From Cyclospora cayetanensis (Eukaryota; Apicomplexa; Conoidasida; Eucoccidiorida; Eimeriidae): 64,000 nt of DNA. Every line of letters starts with the position of its first letter. The stretch's first letter is position 1. The stretch is from contig NW_020312036.1 of the NCBI RefSeq assembly GCF_002999335.1, positions 930,001 through 994,000 of the forward strand. Reading direction: 5' to 3'. The translations under genes were made by a program, and so were the position numbers. Positions 36,536-46,600 of this stretch are shown here, one piece after another. A model generated the notes under the pieces. The model worked only from the letters and a program-made list of their open reading frames with translations. It did no database searches and had not been told where the DNA came from.

Positions 36536-38530
36536 CATGCAGATGCCTGGCCCGCGCATGTGTTTGCGGGAAAGTGCGCCTCGGACTGCCCTCGCCGCGT
36601 AGTGGGGCGAGGAGTGCCAAGGGGAGAAAAGGCTAAAGCACACTTTGCCAGTAGCAAGTAATATTGGGCTTTGCCGTTGTGCATTTTTAAGCGCATTCGC
36701 CGATTGCGTTTGTGTAGTCTTCAAGGCTCTGCCCGGCATGTCTAGTGAGAGGACCGTAGCTGTACATCCCCTTGGGAATAGCGCTACTCCGGGGCTGAAA
36801 AGAGGCCTCAAGCTGATTGGTTACGGAAGGGGGCACAACTACACCAATGATAGATAGATATAACAGCCGCACGCCCTTGGTGGCGATAGCGGGTACAAAT
36901 TTTTTCTGTTAGTATCCTGCTGCATGGATAGGCGTGGGTTGGAGGGGTGTAGGGGATGCAGGGGAGCGAGGGTGGGGAAGTCGTTGCTAGTGCAGTTAGA
37001 ACTACATATAGAAAACAGGACCCACAGTTTCTTTTTTGCACAAGACGGTTTGCCTGTGCATGGTGATTCGGTGTCGAGAGGCGACTTGCCGACTTGTGTC
37101 GTAGGCCAGGTGTTCCTCCTTCCTTACTCCCCCTCTCCGCTTAACCAGCTGCTGCCCTGTGTAGAGCCTGCACTTGCCTCTAAGGGCAAAAGGCCCCCGG
37201 TGGAATCCGCCGAGCTTCTTCTCGGTCGGCCTACCCATTTTTCGAGCTACCGCCTCCAGCAGGGTTTTTGGCACGAACCGAAGGGTTTCCCTGGTGGTAC
37301 GGGAACAGCCACCCGCGAAGGGCCACTTGAGGGTCACTACCGCTTGTGAAATGCAATTCTAAGCGCCCAATGGGGGCAAAGGAGGCAGAAAAGGGCATTA
37401 CTACATTCTTTCTTGTGCTTTCCATACCAGGCCTAGGCCTTCCTATCGATTGTCTCCTCGCCTAGGGCATCCTGTTGCAGCATTTCACCGATGCCCCAAA
37501 CAGTGAAGTTCCAGAGATTCTTATTACTTGCATGCTGCCATTTTAACTTGGCTTTCTGCAAAACGCCCTTCCTAACATCTCCTCAGTCTGCGCCACCCCT
37601 CTCGTTATCAGCGTCGCTCATGTCCGCCCCTCTTGCTTGATCTGCTTCGATCATTGGCTGCCGCCAACTTGGCACCTTCCGGCTCCACAAGACCTTGATT
37701 TCTCCCATTAAGGCACTTTCAAATGCATTAAACGCCGCAGAGATGCCCGATGCATCCCTTCTTTCGGTCCCATAACGCCCAAACGACGACCGCGCCTGGT
37801 GCCGCTGGCCTACACCGCCCATTGGCACTGATGACCGGGGCGGTAGCGCTGTCGCCCCAGAGTCAATGTTGGTGTAAACGATGTTTACCGGTATTATTTG
37901 ATGTATTTAGAAACTGTTTATGACCATCGCTGCTAATTCCTGTTGTTATTCTCCATTTGCCTTGACAAGAAGCCACGCTTGCCGTCCGTTATTCTCCCAC
38001 GACGACGTGCGGCGCCAACACAATCGACCGGTCCACCCCGCGCACGCATCCAAGCTGTTGCACTCTCTAAATGCGTTTAACTCCCTTTGCAAGCACCTGG
38101 AAGCACTTATCCGCGGCATCTCGGGCGCGCCAAGCCCCCAGAGAGGCAGAATGTATGCCCCGTTGATTGAATACTCGAACAGACGCTACACTCCTGGTAA
38201 AGCCGAGCTTGTCGGCTTCCTGCTGCTCTCTTCCATGTGAAATTTCCCTCTATCCGAATTTCTGTTTCTCCTTTCCTCTTTCTATCGCCCTTTAAGGATC
38301 GTCTGGCCGCCCCTTCCCGCCTCGCCACCTAGGGCTGTGTACTTCCCTTTACCCTAAAGGGCCACTTCGCTGCAACACTTGGGGGGAGCTACATATACTC
38401 AAGCCGTTGGTACCGCTTCATCAGGCCATTCAATACGTCTACATTATATTTATGCATATATCCCAGCAGTAGGCAACACCAAATAAGAAAGCATCTACGG
38501 GGGGGAACCACTCCCCCTCAGGCTCTCGTC
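36536..38530. other. 2 kb spacer PPIL2 to F-box gene
   Basis: No gene is supported. Short frames are open on both strands. The most protein-like is a minus-strand frame from ATG 37822 to 37583 (SGISAAFNAFESALMGEIKV) of unknown origin. The region may hold a decayed mobile-element or gene remnant. The final 100 bases before 38531 are probably 5' UTR. Confidence 0.4.
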
Positions 38531-41500
38531 ATGGCAAAGGCCAGCGGCGATGACACCCCAGAGGCTGACGGATCGCTGGCAGGCCCCTTTAGTAGAACGT
38601 GCTGTCTACTGCCTGTAGCCGGACCGCCCTTGTGTACTTCCAGCTGCAACAGCCCTACAGAGGGACCCTGTCGCGCTTGCGCTGCTACAGATTCTGCGAG
38701 AACTCAAACCAGCTGTACACACCGCACGTGCGACGCTCTCCCTGTACGACTCAGCGATCTACCTGCCTCCCAGTGCTCTTGTTCTTGCAACGCAGAGAAG
38801 AGGAGGTGCATTCGTGGGGCCCTGCCATCCTGCAGTCCGGCTGCGAGCGCTGTCGATTCGCCTGCACCATCACCCCTTTTACCAGCGGCATCTTCGCCAA
38901 GTCCCCTGGAAGAAGTCGCCCCCTCCAGCAGGCTCCTTCAGCTCCCCAAGCCTATTCTGCTGCAGCTATTTCGCTTCTTCAGCGTCGAGGAGCTTCCGTG
39001 CATTGCTGCGGCAGCGCCTTCGCTATGGCGGCTGCTGCTGCAAGGAGATCTGCTGCAATGCGGCAGCCGTGCGCGATTGCATTCTGCGAGGCGTTGGCTG
39101 CAGTCAGGATGTGTGAAAGCAGCAGAGGGGGATGGCAGCAGCAGTTCATGTTGCGGCAACGCCAAAAGACGGCTATCCTTAGTACCTTGGCTCTTGTCTG
39201 TACATCGCGGGAGGGTCGCGTCTCTTTCTTTAAGTTCCAAAGTGCTGGATCCATTTCCCTCCATCTCTTTGCTAGTAGCGCTGCGGCAGCAGAGTAGCAG
39301 TCTGAAGCAGCTGCAGATCTCTTCTTCCGATTTTTGTTCCCAGGTGGTTGGCGGCAGAATCTCTCGGTCTGTTTCGACGCCCCCGCTATGCTTAGCGCAG
39401 GGTGCTGCTTCTGCATGCTACCATGGAGCTGCAGAGGCGCGTCAGTCTTCTGGTGCTTCGTGCATGCAGAAAGCTGAAGACGCGCCTGGAGAACAGGTGG
39501 AGACAGAAGATGCTCCGGCGGTCCCCCCGCCTCTGGCGGAAGCGGAATTAGCCTCTGCGAAACGTGTCCTCGAAGGTACTGCATTCCAGAAACTCGAAGT
39601 CATTCGTCTGCAGGGTTGCCAAGTGTTTTTCTGGCTGCGACTGCTTAGCCACTGCAGCTTCCCTCAGTGCAAGGAGCTCATCGTTGCGTGTGCTTGTATC
39701 CGGCAACATACCGTGCCGCCTCCACATGGGGCCGCAGCCAGCGCAGCAGACCTCTTAAAGCTAATTGACAGCATGACAGCATTGCAGCGGCTGCACCTAG
39801 AGCTCGCACTGCCCCCAACGCGCTGTTTCTGGCGCTCACTCCTCTTCAGCTCACCGCAACAGCAAGAAAAAAACAAGCCGCAGTACCGCCGGAGCCTGTG
39901 CGTCAGTGAAGGAGCATTCCTCAATCTGGCGGAGGTCCTTGGCGAAGCACGCCTTCGGGGACCACCCGCACTTGTTGCTGCTGGGGTGCATCCACAGTTG
40001 CCCTGGGGTGTTCGTGATATAATGGTTGTGGCTTCCCAACGGCGGCTGCATGCGGCGGCAATGAGCCGCAGCCTCGCGGCCGCCGGGTGTACGGACACCT
40101 CAGCGCCGCTGTACTCTGTCCATTGCCAATTTGTGGAAATAGACGCCGCACAGGCCCCAAAGGAAGACGAGGTTCCGCTGCTGCAGTTGCTGCGGCACGC
40201 TAAGCACGTGAAGCTGCTCCTTGGCAATTGTGAGGCCGTATCGCTTGCGCAACAGCAGCAAGAGCAACAGCAAGAGCAAGAGCAACAGCAGTCGCCGCCG
40301 ACTGTGCCTGTTGCCTTGCAACACGGTACAGCTAGGACGGATGCGACAGGGCTGCGTGACGGCTTCCCAGCACCTCCGCCGCTGCTGCGGACGAGAGGTC
40401 AACAGCAGCAATATGCCCAACAGCAGCTCCATGAGCAACAGCAGCCGCTGCAGGAAGATGATGGCTTCCTCGCTGCCGTAGCAGCGGCTGCAGGTGCAGC
40501 AGCTGATGATGTAGCCGCCCTATGCCGCGCGGTTGATGCTCCACGCAGTATAGCTCTGGACTTGGGCAAAGACGCTGCAAAGTCTCTTCCAGGACAGCCT
40601 CACTCCCCTCAGGAGCCAGGCCGTTTGCAGTGGCTGCAACAGTGCCACGGCCTCCTGTCTGAGCTCCTTGAGCAGCAGCAGCAGCAGGCAGCGGTGACAT
40701 GCCCGGCTGCCGCCTCTGCAGCACCCCTGAGCGAGGTCGCAGTGCCCAGCTTGAGAGTGGTGGGGTTTCCTGCCGGTGCAAGAAGGTGCATGTTGTCGGG
40801 AGACTCCTACCGGGAGGATCTGCAGGGAACTACAAGGGCCTCTGGAATACGCTGCCCCTTCTGCGGCTGCACTGGTAGCAGCGGTGCCAACCGGCAGGGC
40901 CGAAGACTGGCAGATGCTCTGTGGCAGGGTGTAGAGGTCAACAGCAGCAGCAGCAGCAGCGGAGCTACCCCTCCCAGTGTTCGCAACAGCAAGAAGGGAT
41001 GTAGTGGGCTCTGTGTGTGCTCTCTCTTGCAGCTGCGTGTCTTGCCGCTGCTGCATCGGCTGCCGCTCTTCCTATTAGGGCACTCCGGGGGGGGGGCGGG
41101 GCCTTGGGGTGACCCTACAGCCGCGTTGCTCCTGCAATGCGATCTGCTGCTGCTGCAGCAGGTGTGCAAAAGCTCGCTGCTGCGCCCGCGCTGTATCGGA
41201 CTGGAGCTGCATGCCGCCAGCCAAACACCGCAGCAGAGACGAAGTTTCTCGCGGTTTGTCGGAGCTGCGCTCGCTCTCCCCGAGGAGCACCGGCCCCCTC
41301 TACGCCTGCTGCGCCTGTCTCTGGTTGCGGAACCGGAGGGCACGTGTTGCCTGCTTGGCGAGAGACGGCTCAACACACGCACGCTGCAAGTGCTGCAGCA
41401 GCTCCTCGCGCAGCATCCCTTCCTTCACCGCGTCGACGTCACCTCGCCCTTGTACCTTCGAGATCCCGCAGAAGAGCCAGCGGCCGCTAAAGAGCCGCTT

Positions 41501-41611
41501 GCACTAATCCAGCTGCAGCAACTCCTGCAGCAGCAGGGCTTTGAACGCACCAGCTGCTGCAGCACCAGTGTCTTTCGCCACTCCTTTACATTTTCTAGAC
41601 CTTCAGCGTAG
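38531..41611 (+). CDS. F-box-like, polyQ-containing protein, single exon, 1026 aa
   Basis: Probable substrate adaptor of an SCF-type ubiquitin ligase, inferred from one motif. Residues about 135-172 (LPKPILLQLFRFFSVEELPC, then a Trp-containing helix) match the F-box pattern LPxxLLxxIFxFLxxxDL..W. The first 100 residues are unusually Cys/Ser-rich. The central and C-terminal parts are Leu-rich, with stretches resembling irregular leucine-rich repeats (LQRLHLELALP, LRLLRLSLVAEP, HRVDVTSPLYLRD). Gln/Glu-Gln runs lie near residues 574-588, 625-645 and 715-720, with further runs near the C-terminus, encoded by CAG/CAA repeats. A CPFCGC cluster sits near residue 773. The ORF starts at ATG 38531 after a stop-rich leader and ends at TAG 41609-41611. 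Every other complete gene here has introns, so an intron-free 3 kb ORF stands out. Exact function and substrate are unknown. Confidence 0.75.
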   Translation: MAKASGDDTPEADGSLAGPFSRTCCLLPVAGPPLCTSSCNSPTEGPCRACAATDSARTQTSCTHRTCDALPVRLSDLPASQCSCSCNAEKRRCIRGALPSCSPAASAVDSPAPSPLLPAASSPSPLEEVAPSSRLLQLPKPILLQLFRFFSVEELPCIAAAAPSLWRLLLQGDLLQCGSRARLHSARRWLQSGCVKAAEGDGSSSSCCGNAKRRLSLVPWLLSVHRGRVASLSLSSKVLDPFPSISLLVALRQQSSSLKQLQISSSDFCSQVVGGRISRSVSTPPLCLAQGAASACYHGAAEARQSSGASCMQKAEDAPGEQVETEDAPAVPPPLAEAELASAKRVLEGTAFQKLEVIRLQGCQVFFWLRLLSHCSFPQCKELIVACACIRQHTVPPPHGAAASAADLLKLIDSMTALQRLHLELALPPTRCFWRSLLFSSPQQQEKNKPQYRRSLCVSEGAFLNLAEVLGEARLRGPPALVAAGVHPQLPWGVRDIMVVASQRRLHAAAMSRSLAAAGCTDTSAPLYSVHCQFVEIDAAQAPKEDEVPLLQLLRHAKHVKLLLGNCEAVSLAQQQQEQQQEQEQQQSPPTVPVALQHGTARTDATGLRDGFPAPPPLLRTRGQQQQYAQQQLHEQQQPLQEDDGFLAAVAAAAGAAADDVAALCRAVDAPRSIALDLGKDAAKSLPGQPHSPQEPGRLQWLQQCHGLLSELLEQQQQQAAVTCPAAASAAPLSEVAVPSLRVVGFPAGARRCMLSGDSYREDLQGTTRASGIRCPFCGCTGSSGANRQGRRLADALWQGVEVNSSSSSSGATPPSVRNSKKGCSGLCVCSLLQLRVLPLLHRLPLFLLGHSGGGAGPWGDPTAALLLQCDLLLLQQVCKSSLLRPRCIGLELHAASQTPQQRRSFSRFVGAALALPEEHRPPLRLLRLSLVAEPEGTCCLLGERRLNTRTLQVLQQLLAQHPFLHRVDVTSPLYLRDPAEEPAAAKEPLALIQLQQLLQQQGFERTSCCSTSVFRHSFTFSRPSA

Positions 41612-42030
41612 TGCCCTGCCTGTGTGCTAGCTACATTGCGATCCTCTCGTGCCTATTCTGTGCCTCGCCCCCCCCTCCGTCCCTCCTACGACCTTTCCTC
41701 CCGCATGCAACTGCAACAGCCACAACTGCCACTTTTATCACTATCACTACGAGCACGCCCGCGAGTGGGCATGGGCAAGGCCCTCCTGCCAAGCTCCGCA
41801 GAGGGCATGTTGTCTACCTGCTCTGCCGCCTTCGGGTTGCAGGGCATGCTTCTGGGGGGCCGAGGAGTGATTTTCTGCTACAGATTATAGCAAAGCGCTC
41901 TGCTTCCTCGAGGTGGAGGGTAGCAGTAGACTATGGATCAAACGAAGGCAAAGCAAGCACAGGCAGACTGCACCGTTAGAGAAGATACTAGAGGTGAAAC
42001 AGCAAGGCGACGGGCTGCGAAGGCTCCTGT
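41612..42030. other. Short convergent spacer
   Basis: About 420 bases between the stops of the F-box-like gene and uS14; probably both 3' UTRs. Confidence 0.5.
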
Positions 42031-42949
42031 CTACCACTCCGCTTTAGTCCACCCGGGTATTTCCATGTTGTCAATCATTTCCTTGATTTTGTGCCTACAG
42101 AGACCGAAGTGTCTGTACACCCCCCGCGCTCTTCCAGTGCTGTTGCAGCGGCGCCTATACCTAGTGGGAGAGCTATCTTTGGGGAGCTGCTGCAGCATCA
42201 GGTGCCAGTGCATGCGCTCATCTAACGTCTTGCTGTCTTTCCTTCTCTGAAGGTAGAGCCTCCTCAACGGCGCGTAGTCTGCCACAAGTTGACGCTTTTT
42301 GTTGTTACGCCTTACAATTGCTGAGGCTGCAGTTACTGTCGTTAGCGGCCAGGGGCCCTGCTGCGCTATTCACGCACACAAGGGAAAGCAGGAGACGGAT
42401 AGACATGGAAAGAGGTGCCCCTAACTCAACTTTCGAGAGGCTTGTAGAGCCTTAAGGGCCTTGAGGGGACAGCCAAGGGGAGCGTCGGGTCGCCTTCTTA
42501 CTGCGGTAGCGGCGGACTGAAACCATCTGCATCCCTGAAAGTCTTTGAGGGTGTCTGTGCTGCTGTTGGTCTCGCTGTTGCGGAAGGCCGCGTACTGTAA
42601 GCGGCAGTAGGGGGGAGCCGCTGCACTCTGCCCCCCTGCACACGCTTCCAGGGGAGTGCACTAGCTCGCCATGCTGCAAGGAGGCGCCCTGCAAGTACCA
42701 ACAAGGGCCCCCTTCGAGAAAGCAGTGGTTTTCCGGGGGCCCCCTACTGGGGGTTCTCCAGTCGCAGGGTCCAAGTGGACCCCTCGAAGGGGTTCCAGAG
42801 AGCTGTTGGGGGGAAAGAAGGGGCGGCTGTTGCTGCCGAAGTGGGGGTGGCGCGGAAACTCGGAGAAATGCATAAACCCCCGCTGCTACCCCCGACACGC
42901 CACACTTGAGTAGCAGCAACGCCAAGAGCCACAGGGGCGGTAAAGTCAT
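42031..42949 (-). CDS. rpsN: Apicoplast-targeted ribosomal protein uS14, 2 exons
   Basis: Small-subunit ribosomal protein uS14 of an organelle ribosome. Exon 1 (42949-42502) starts MTLPPLWLLALLLLKCGVSG, a strong signal peptide, followed by about 115 Pro/Gln/Gly-rich residues that would act as the transit peptide. It ends inside the mature N-terminus (VSVRRYR). Exon 2 (42320-42031) joins in phase 1 and reads TIVRRNNKKRQLVADYAPLR, then LPKDSSPTRYRRRCNSTGRA, RGVYRHFGLCRHKIKEM and EIPGWTKAEW, the full uS14 signature. The lone Cys in RRRCNSTGR and lack of paired CxxC motifs make this the zinc-free form. Total 245 residues against about 100 for bacterial uS14. To my knowledge uS14 is not among the apicoplast-encoded ribosomal proteins, so a nuclear copy is expected. 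A mitochondrial protein would not need the signal peptide. It is divergent from the bS1 gene. Confidence 0.88.
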
Positions 42950-43665
42950 TTCATGCGAGCTTCTCCGCGCGTTTTGGCCTTGAAACACCTTCCCCAGATA
43001 TGCAGCGCTCGGTTCCTGTTGCGGAGGGCCCCTATGCGTTCTCCTCCTGCCTGCACGCCGTCATGGGGGGCCTCTCAGAGCGCCACTGCAGCGGCAACGG
43101 TGTGCCCTCTGACAGAGATCCCCATCAGGATTTATGAAGTGCGTTCTCAAAAATAAAATGAAGGACAGTTCGACGAAGTGGAATATGGAGTAAAAAGAGA
43201 GAGGGACGGGCAGACAGACACACACACCGGGGGTCGGGGCCCCCTTTTTGGTTGAGGGGCCCCCAGCGATCCTGGGTTTGCCGCCGACGTGTTGAAGGCC
43301 ACGGCCATAGATTGGTGCTGCTAGATGGCCTCTTTTTATTCATTCATCGATTTGCGCACTCCATGTGAATTTGTGTGAGTGAAGCTCGCGTGCAAGAGAC
43401 GCAGCCAAGGAGCTGCATGGAGAGAGAGACTGGAGGTATCGACTGCGACTGCCGCTGTGGGCAGGAACCCCCCACAGCCTGCAGGTGCGAACACTCATCA
43501 CTGGAGCCTTAGGTGACTGCTGCCTTCGTTTTCGTCCCTCGTGTGACTTCCACATGCGAGAGAGCTCTTCGCTCGAGTGTCTCCTAGTGGCAGCCACATA
43601 GCACACATGCGCCTTGCGCGGCACGCAAAAGCCTGCCTTCCCTGACCGTACCTGGAGAGCAGCAC
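42950..43665. promoter_or_regulatory. Shared divergent promoter region uS14/bS1
   Basis: About 0.7 kb between two divergently transcribed apicoplast ribosomal protein genes. It must hold both promoters, possibly shared. No specific element is recognised. The spacer extends to 43836 if bS1 starts at its second in-frame Met. Confidence 0.45.
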
Positions 43666-46600
43666 ATGCAAAGGGCCTTTCGACAGCTGCGGCAGGCCCA
43701 GGTGTCTTTTCCAAGTGTCAAGCACGCGCCCTCTTTGCCACCACCCGACGCAGATGTAACCCTGCAGCAGCAACACCTTCATGCACACCTCTGCCTGCAG
43801 ATCTTCGCACTGGCTGCACCGAGCAAGGAGCGCACCATGGGGAGGGCCTCTCCTGAGAGCATCTCCCCTGCGAGGGTGCAAACGGCCGCAGCAACCCCGC
43901 GATTCTTTTTTCTGCTGTTCCTGATGCAAGGCGCCTTCTCTTGTTGCACGGTGCATGCAGATGTATTCTCTGGCCAGCACTCTGACTCCAGGCTCTCCTT
44001 CTTCCCGGCTGCCGTCCCCCGCCGTCCAACGCAATTCAGCTTCCTGCCAGTCAGAATATGCCTCGCCAATTCGTCTCGATGGGTAGCGCAGCAGCGGCGG
44101 TTCGACCCCCTCCAGGCTTCCGGAGGTCTTCAAAGAGCCCCCCCTTCAGAGCCTCCCCCGCGTGGTCGAAGGCAGCCGTTTCAGCAGCAGCCTGCGGGCA
44201 TGCAGCTGCAGGAGGGTCTATGGCCTCTCTACACGGCGGTGCTGCAGCATCAGCAGCAGCAGCAGCAGCCCCCCGAGGACGACGGCTTGCTGCAGCAGTT
44301 TCTTGCACCCTCTGGCAAAGAGCATTACCTGGAGGCTCTGAGGCAGGCGCCTCGCAGCGCCTATCTGTCGCACCTGCAGCGGCCCGTCATGCCGCTGGAT
44401 CTAAAACCCTGGCTGCAGGAGGAGTTGCTGAACGAGGAGAAGAAGCTTGCCGCGCTTTCGCAGCAGTTGCAGAGTCTGCAGCAACAGCAGCGAGAGAGGG
44501 CCTCCTCCGTCTCCGGCAGGGGCAGTAGCAGCGGCGGGAGCAGAGGCGCCTACGCGGAGCCCTCGCTGGATGACCAAATGCAGCATCTGCGGGACGCTAT
44601 GGTGGCTAGGGTTCACCAGGTGCAGTATTTGCGGGAAAGGCTGCATGCCTTGAACGTGGTACTCAGGGAGAGGGAGCCGCCACCACTGCTGTTGGAGCTG
44701 CTAAAGAGAGCCGCAGCAGGCGCGTCGCGTCCTCCACACGAAGGATCCCGTCCTGCTGCTGCAGCCTTAGCAGCCTTGGCAGCTGCTGAGGGCAGCGCGG
44801 CAGCGGCAGCAGCAGATCCCATTGCAGCAACCCTCGCAGCGACGGCCTCCGCGGATTTCCCTGTGACTGTCCCCCCAGCTGCAGTGTCTGCACAGCAGCA
44901 CCACGAGCTGCAACGCTTCGGCCTCATTCCCAAGTGGCTGCTTGGCAAGAGTTTGGGGTCTCTTGTAAGGCCTGTTGGTCTTACGCGGGCGCGAAGTGAG
45001 GTGGAGGCGTTTGCAGCCGCGGGTTGGTCCGAGGAGTTTCCCCAGTTGCAGCAGCTGCCTGGCGAGTCTGCCAGAGATGCGGCAGCTCGCAGACTCGAGG
45101 CTGCTACCGTGCGGCTTCTGGGAAGCTACGACGCGCAAGAATCTCCCCTAGAGTACAAACAGCGCATGCAGCGGCTGCTTCTCCGGGAGCAGCGCGGCGC
45201 GCAGAAGAGAGAGCCTCGTGAGCCTCTCCCGCCTCTTTCTGGTGCTGCAGCGACGGCTGCAGCAGCCTTGCAGCTGCAGCAAGAAGCTCGCAAAGCGCAG
45301 CTGCCGGCTTCTGCCGTCCAGTTGCTTACTCGTTACGGGCATCAAAAACCCAGCGAAATGCGCCTCAGGGGGTCTCCTGGGGAAAACATGGAGGTACGTG
45401 AGCGGAGTGCGAAGTTGGTTTGCACACGCGGCGTTGCGACCGCGTTGGCTTTGCCGTGCGCAGCACAGCCCTCAACAAGGGTTCTGCACGCGTAAAGGCT
45501 CAACCTTTAGTCCGTTGAGCAGAGGGAAGGCGGGTGCCGTGGTACCCTGTCCTGCTCTTGCCCCTTCCCGCATGAGCAGGAAGGCCCTCGCGTGTAGGGG
45601 CTGTATGCGAAAGAGCAAGGGAGAGGTTCAAGTTGGCATCGCTAGATTGAATGCCATGCGCTTTCTTGAGGGGAAGGGTTCTGGAGGGGGCCCTTCGCAG
45701 CGGCACTGCAGCGTGAGGCCTCAGGGTTGTGTAAAGAGAGACAGAGAGAGAGTGTGTGTGTTTCCTAAGTGTAGGTAGGCGTGCGACTGCCGGCAGACAG
45801 GAGGCACTGCCAATTTGTCTTGTATTAAGGGGAGTGTGCCACCTTAGAGCCTTGCGGCTGCTTTTTCAGAGAGTCGTCTCTCTCTCTCTCCGCAGGCAGT
45901 GCGCTGGAGTGTGGCGAGTGCTGCGTGTTGCTGTGCTGCGGTGGGTGTGCAGTTGGTGCAAAGGGCCGCGAACGACCTCCAGCACTTCTTTGGGAGGTTG
46001 GCGTCCTCCGCTGCAGAGCGCATCGCTGCCGCGGAGGCTGAGGCACAAGCCCCTGAAGACAGGCCCCCTGTCTCGCGGCAAATAGGCGGTGCAGAGGTGG
46101 ACCCTGTGCAGCAGTGGATAGATCAGTTCCACGAGCAGTTGCGGACGCGCAAGGCGCAGCAGGAGCAGGAAACGCTCGAGACGGCTGTTAGCATTGCTCG
46201 TCGCAAGCTCGCTAAGCTTTCCAGTTGCACCGCCAGCAGCAGCAAAACGCAGCCGAACAACCGCTCATTCATGCGGAATAGGCGGCAACAAAGGGAAGCC
46301 ATCAAGCAGGCCATTGATGAGGCGCATATTCTGCACACTACGGAGAGGTACTTGGATTTGCTGCATCAGATAGAAGGAGAAGCGACAGAGGACGGCACCG
46401 CCGTAGGGGAGTCTCCTGCTCCTGCTGCAAGTGTGGCTGCCTCTAGAACAAACGAATCTTTCTCAGGGAGGGAGGAAGGGAAGGGCCATCCCATCTCAGG
46501 CTCTTTGGAGTCTCGTGAGGCGCGCGTAGAGAACTTCTTGCAGAAGGCACGTGCGGCTTTATTCCAAAGAGCTGCCGAATGTCTAGGGAGCCGTGCAGTC

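Noticed and set aside
36924..37349. 141-codon plus-strand frame after PPIL2
   Set aside because: No domain, no clear start context and similar openness on the opposite strand; likely chance in GC-rich spacer.
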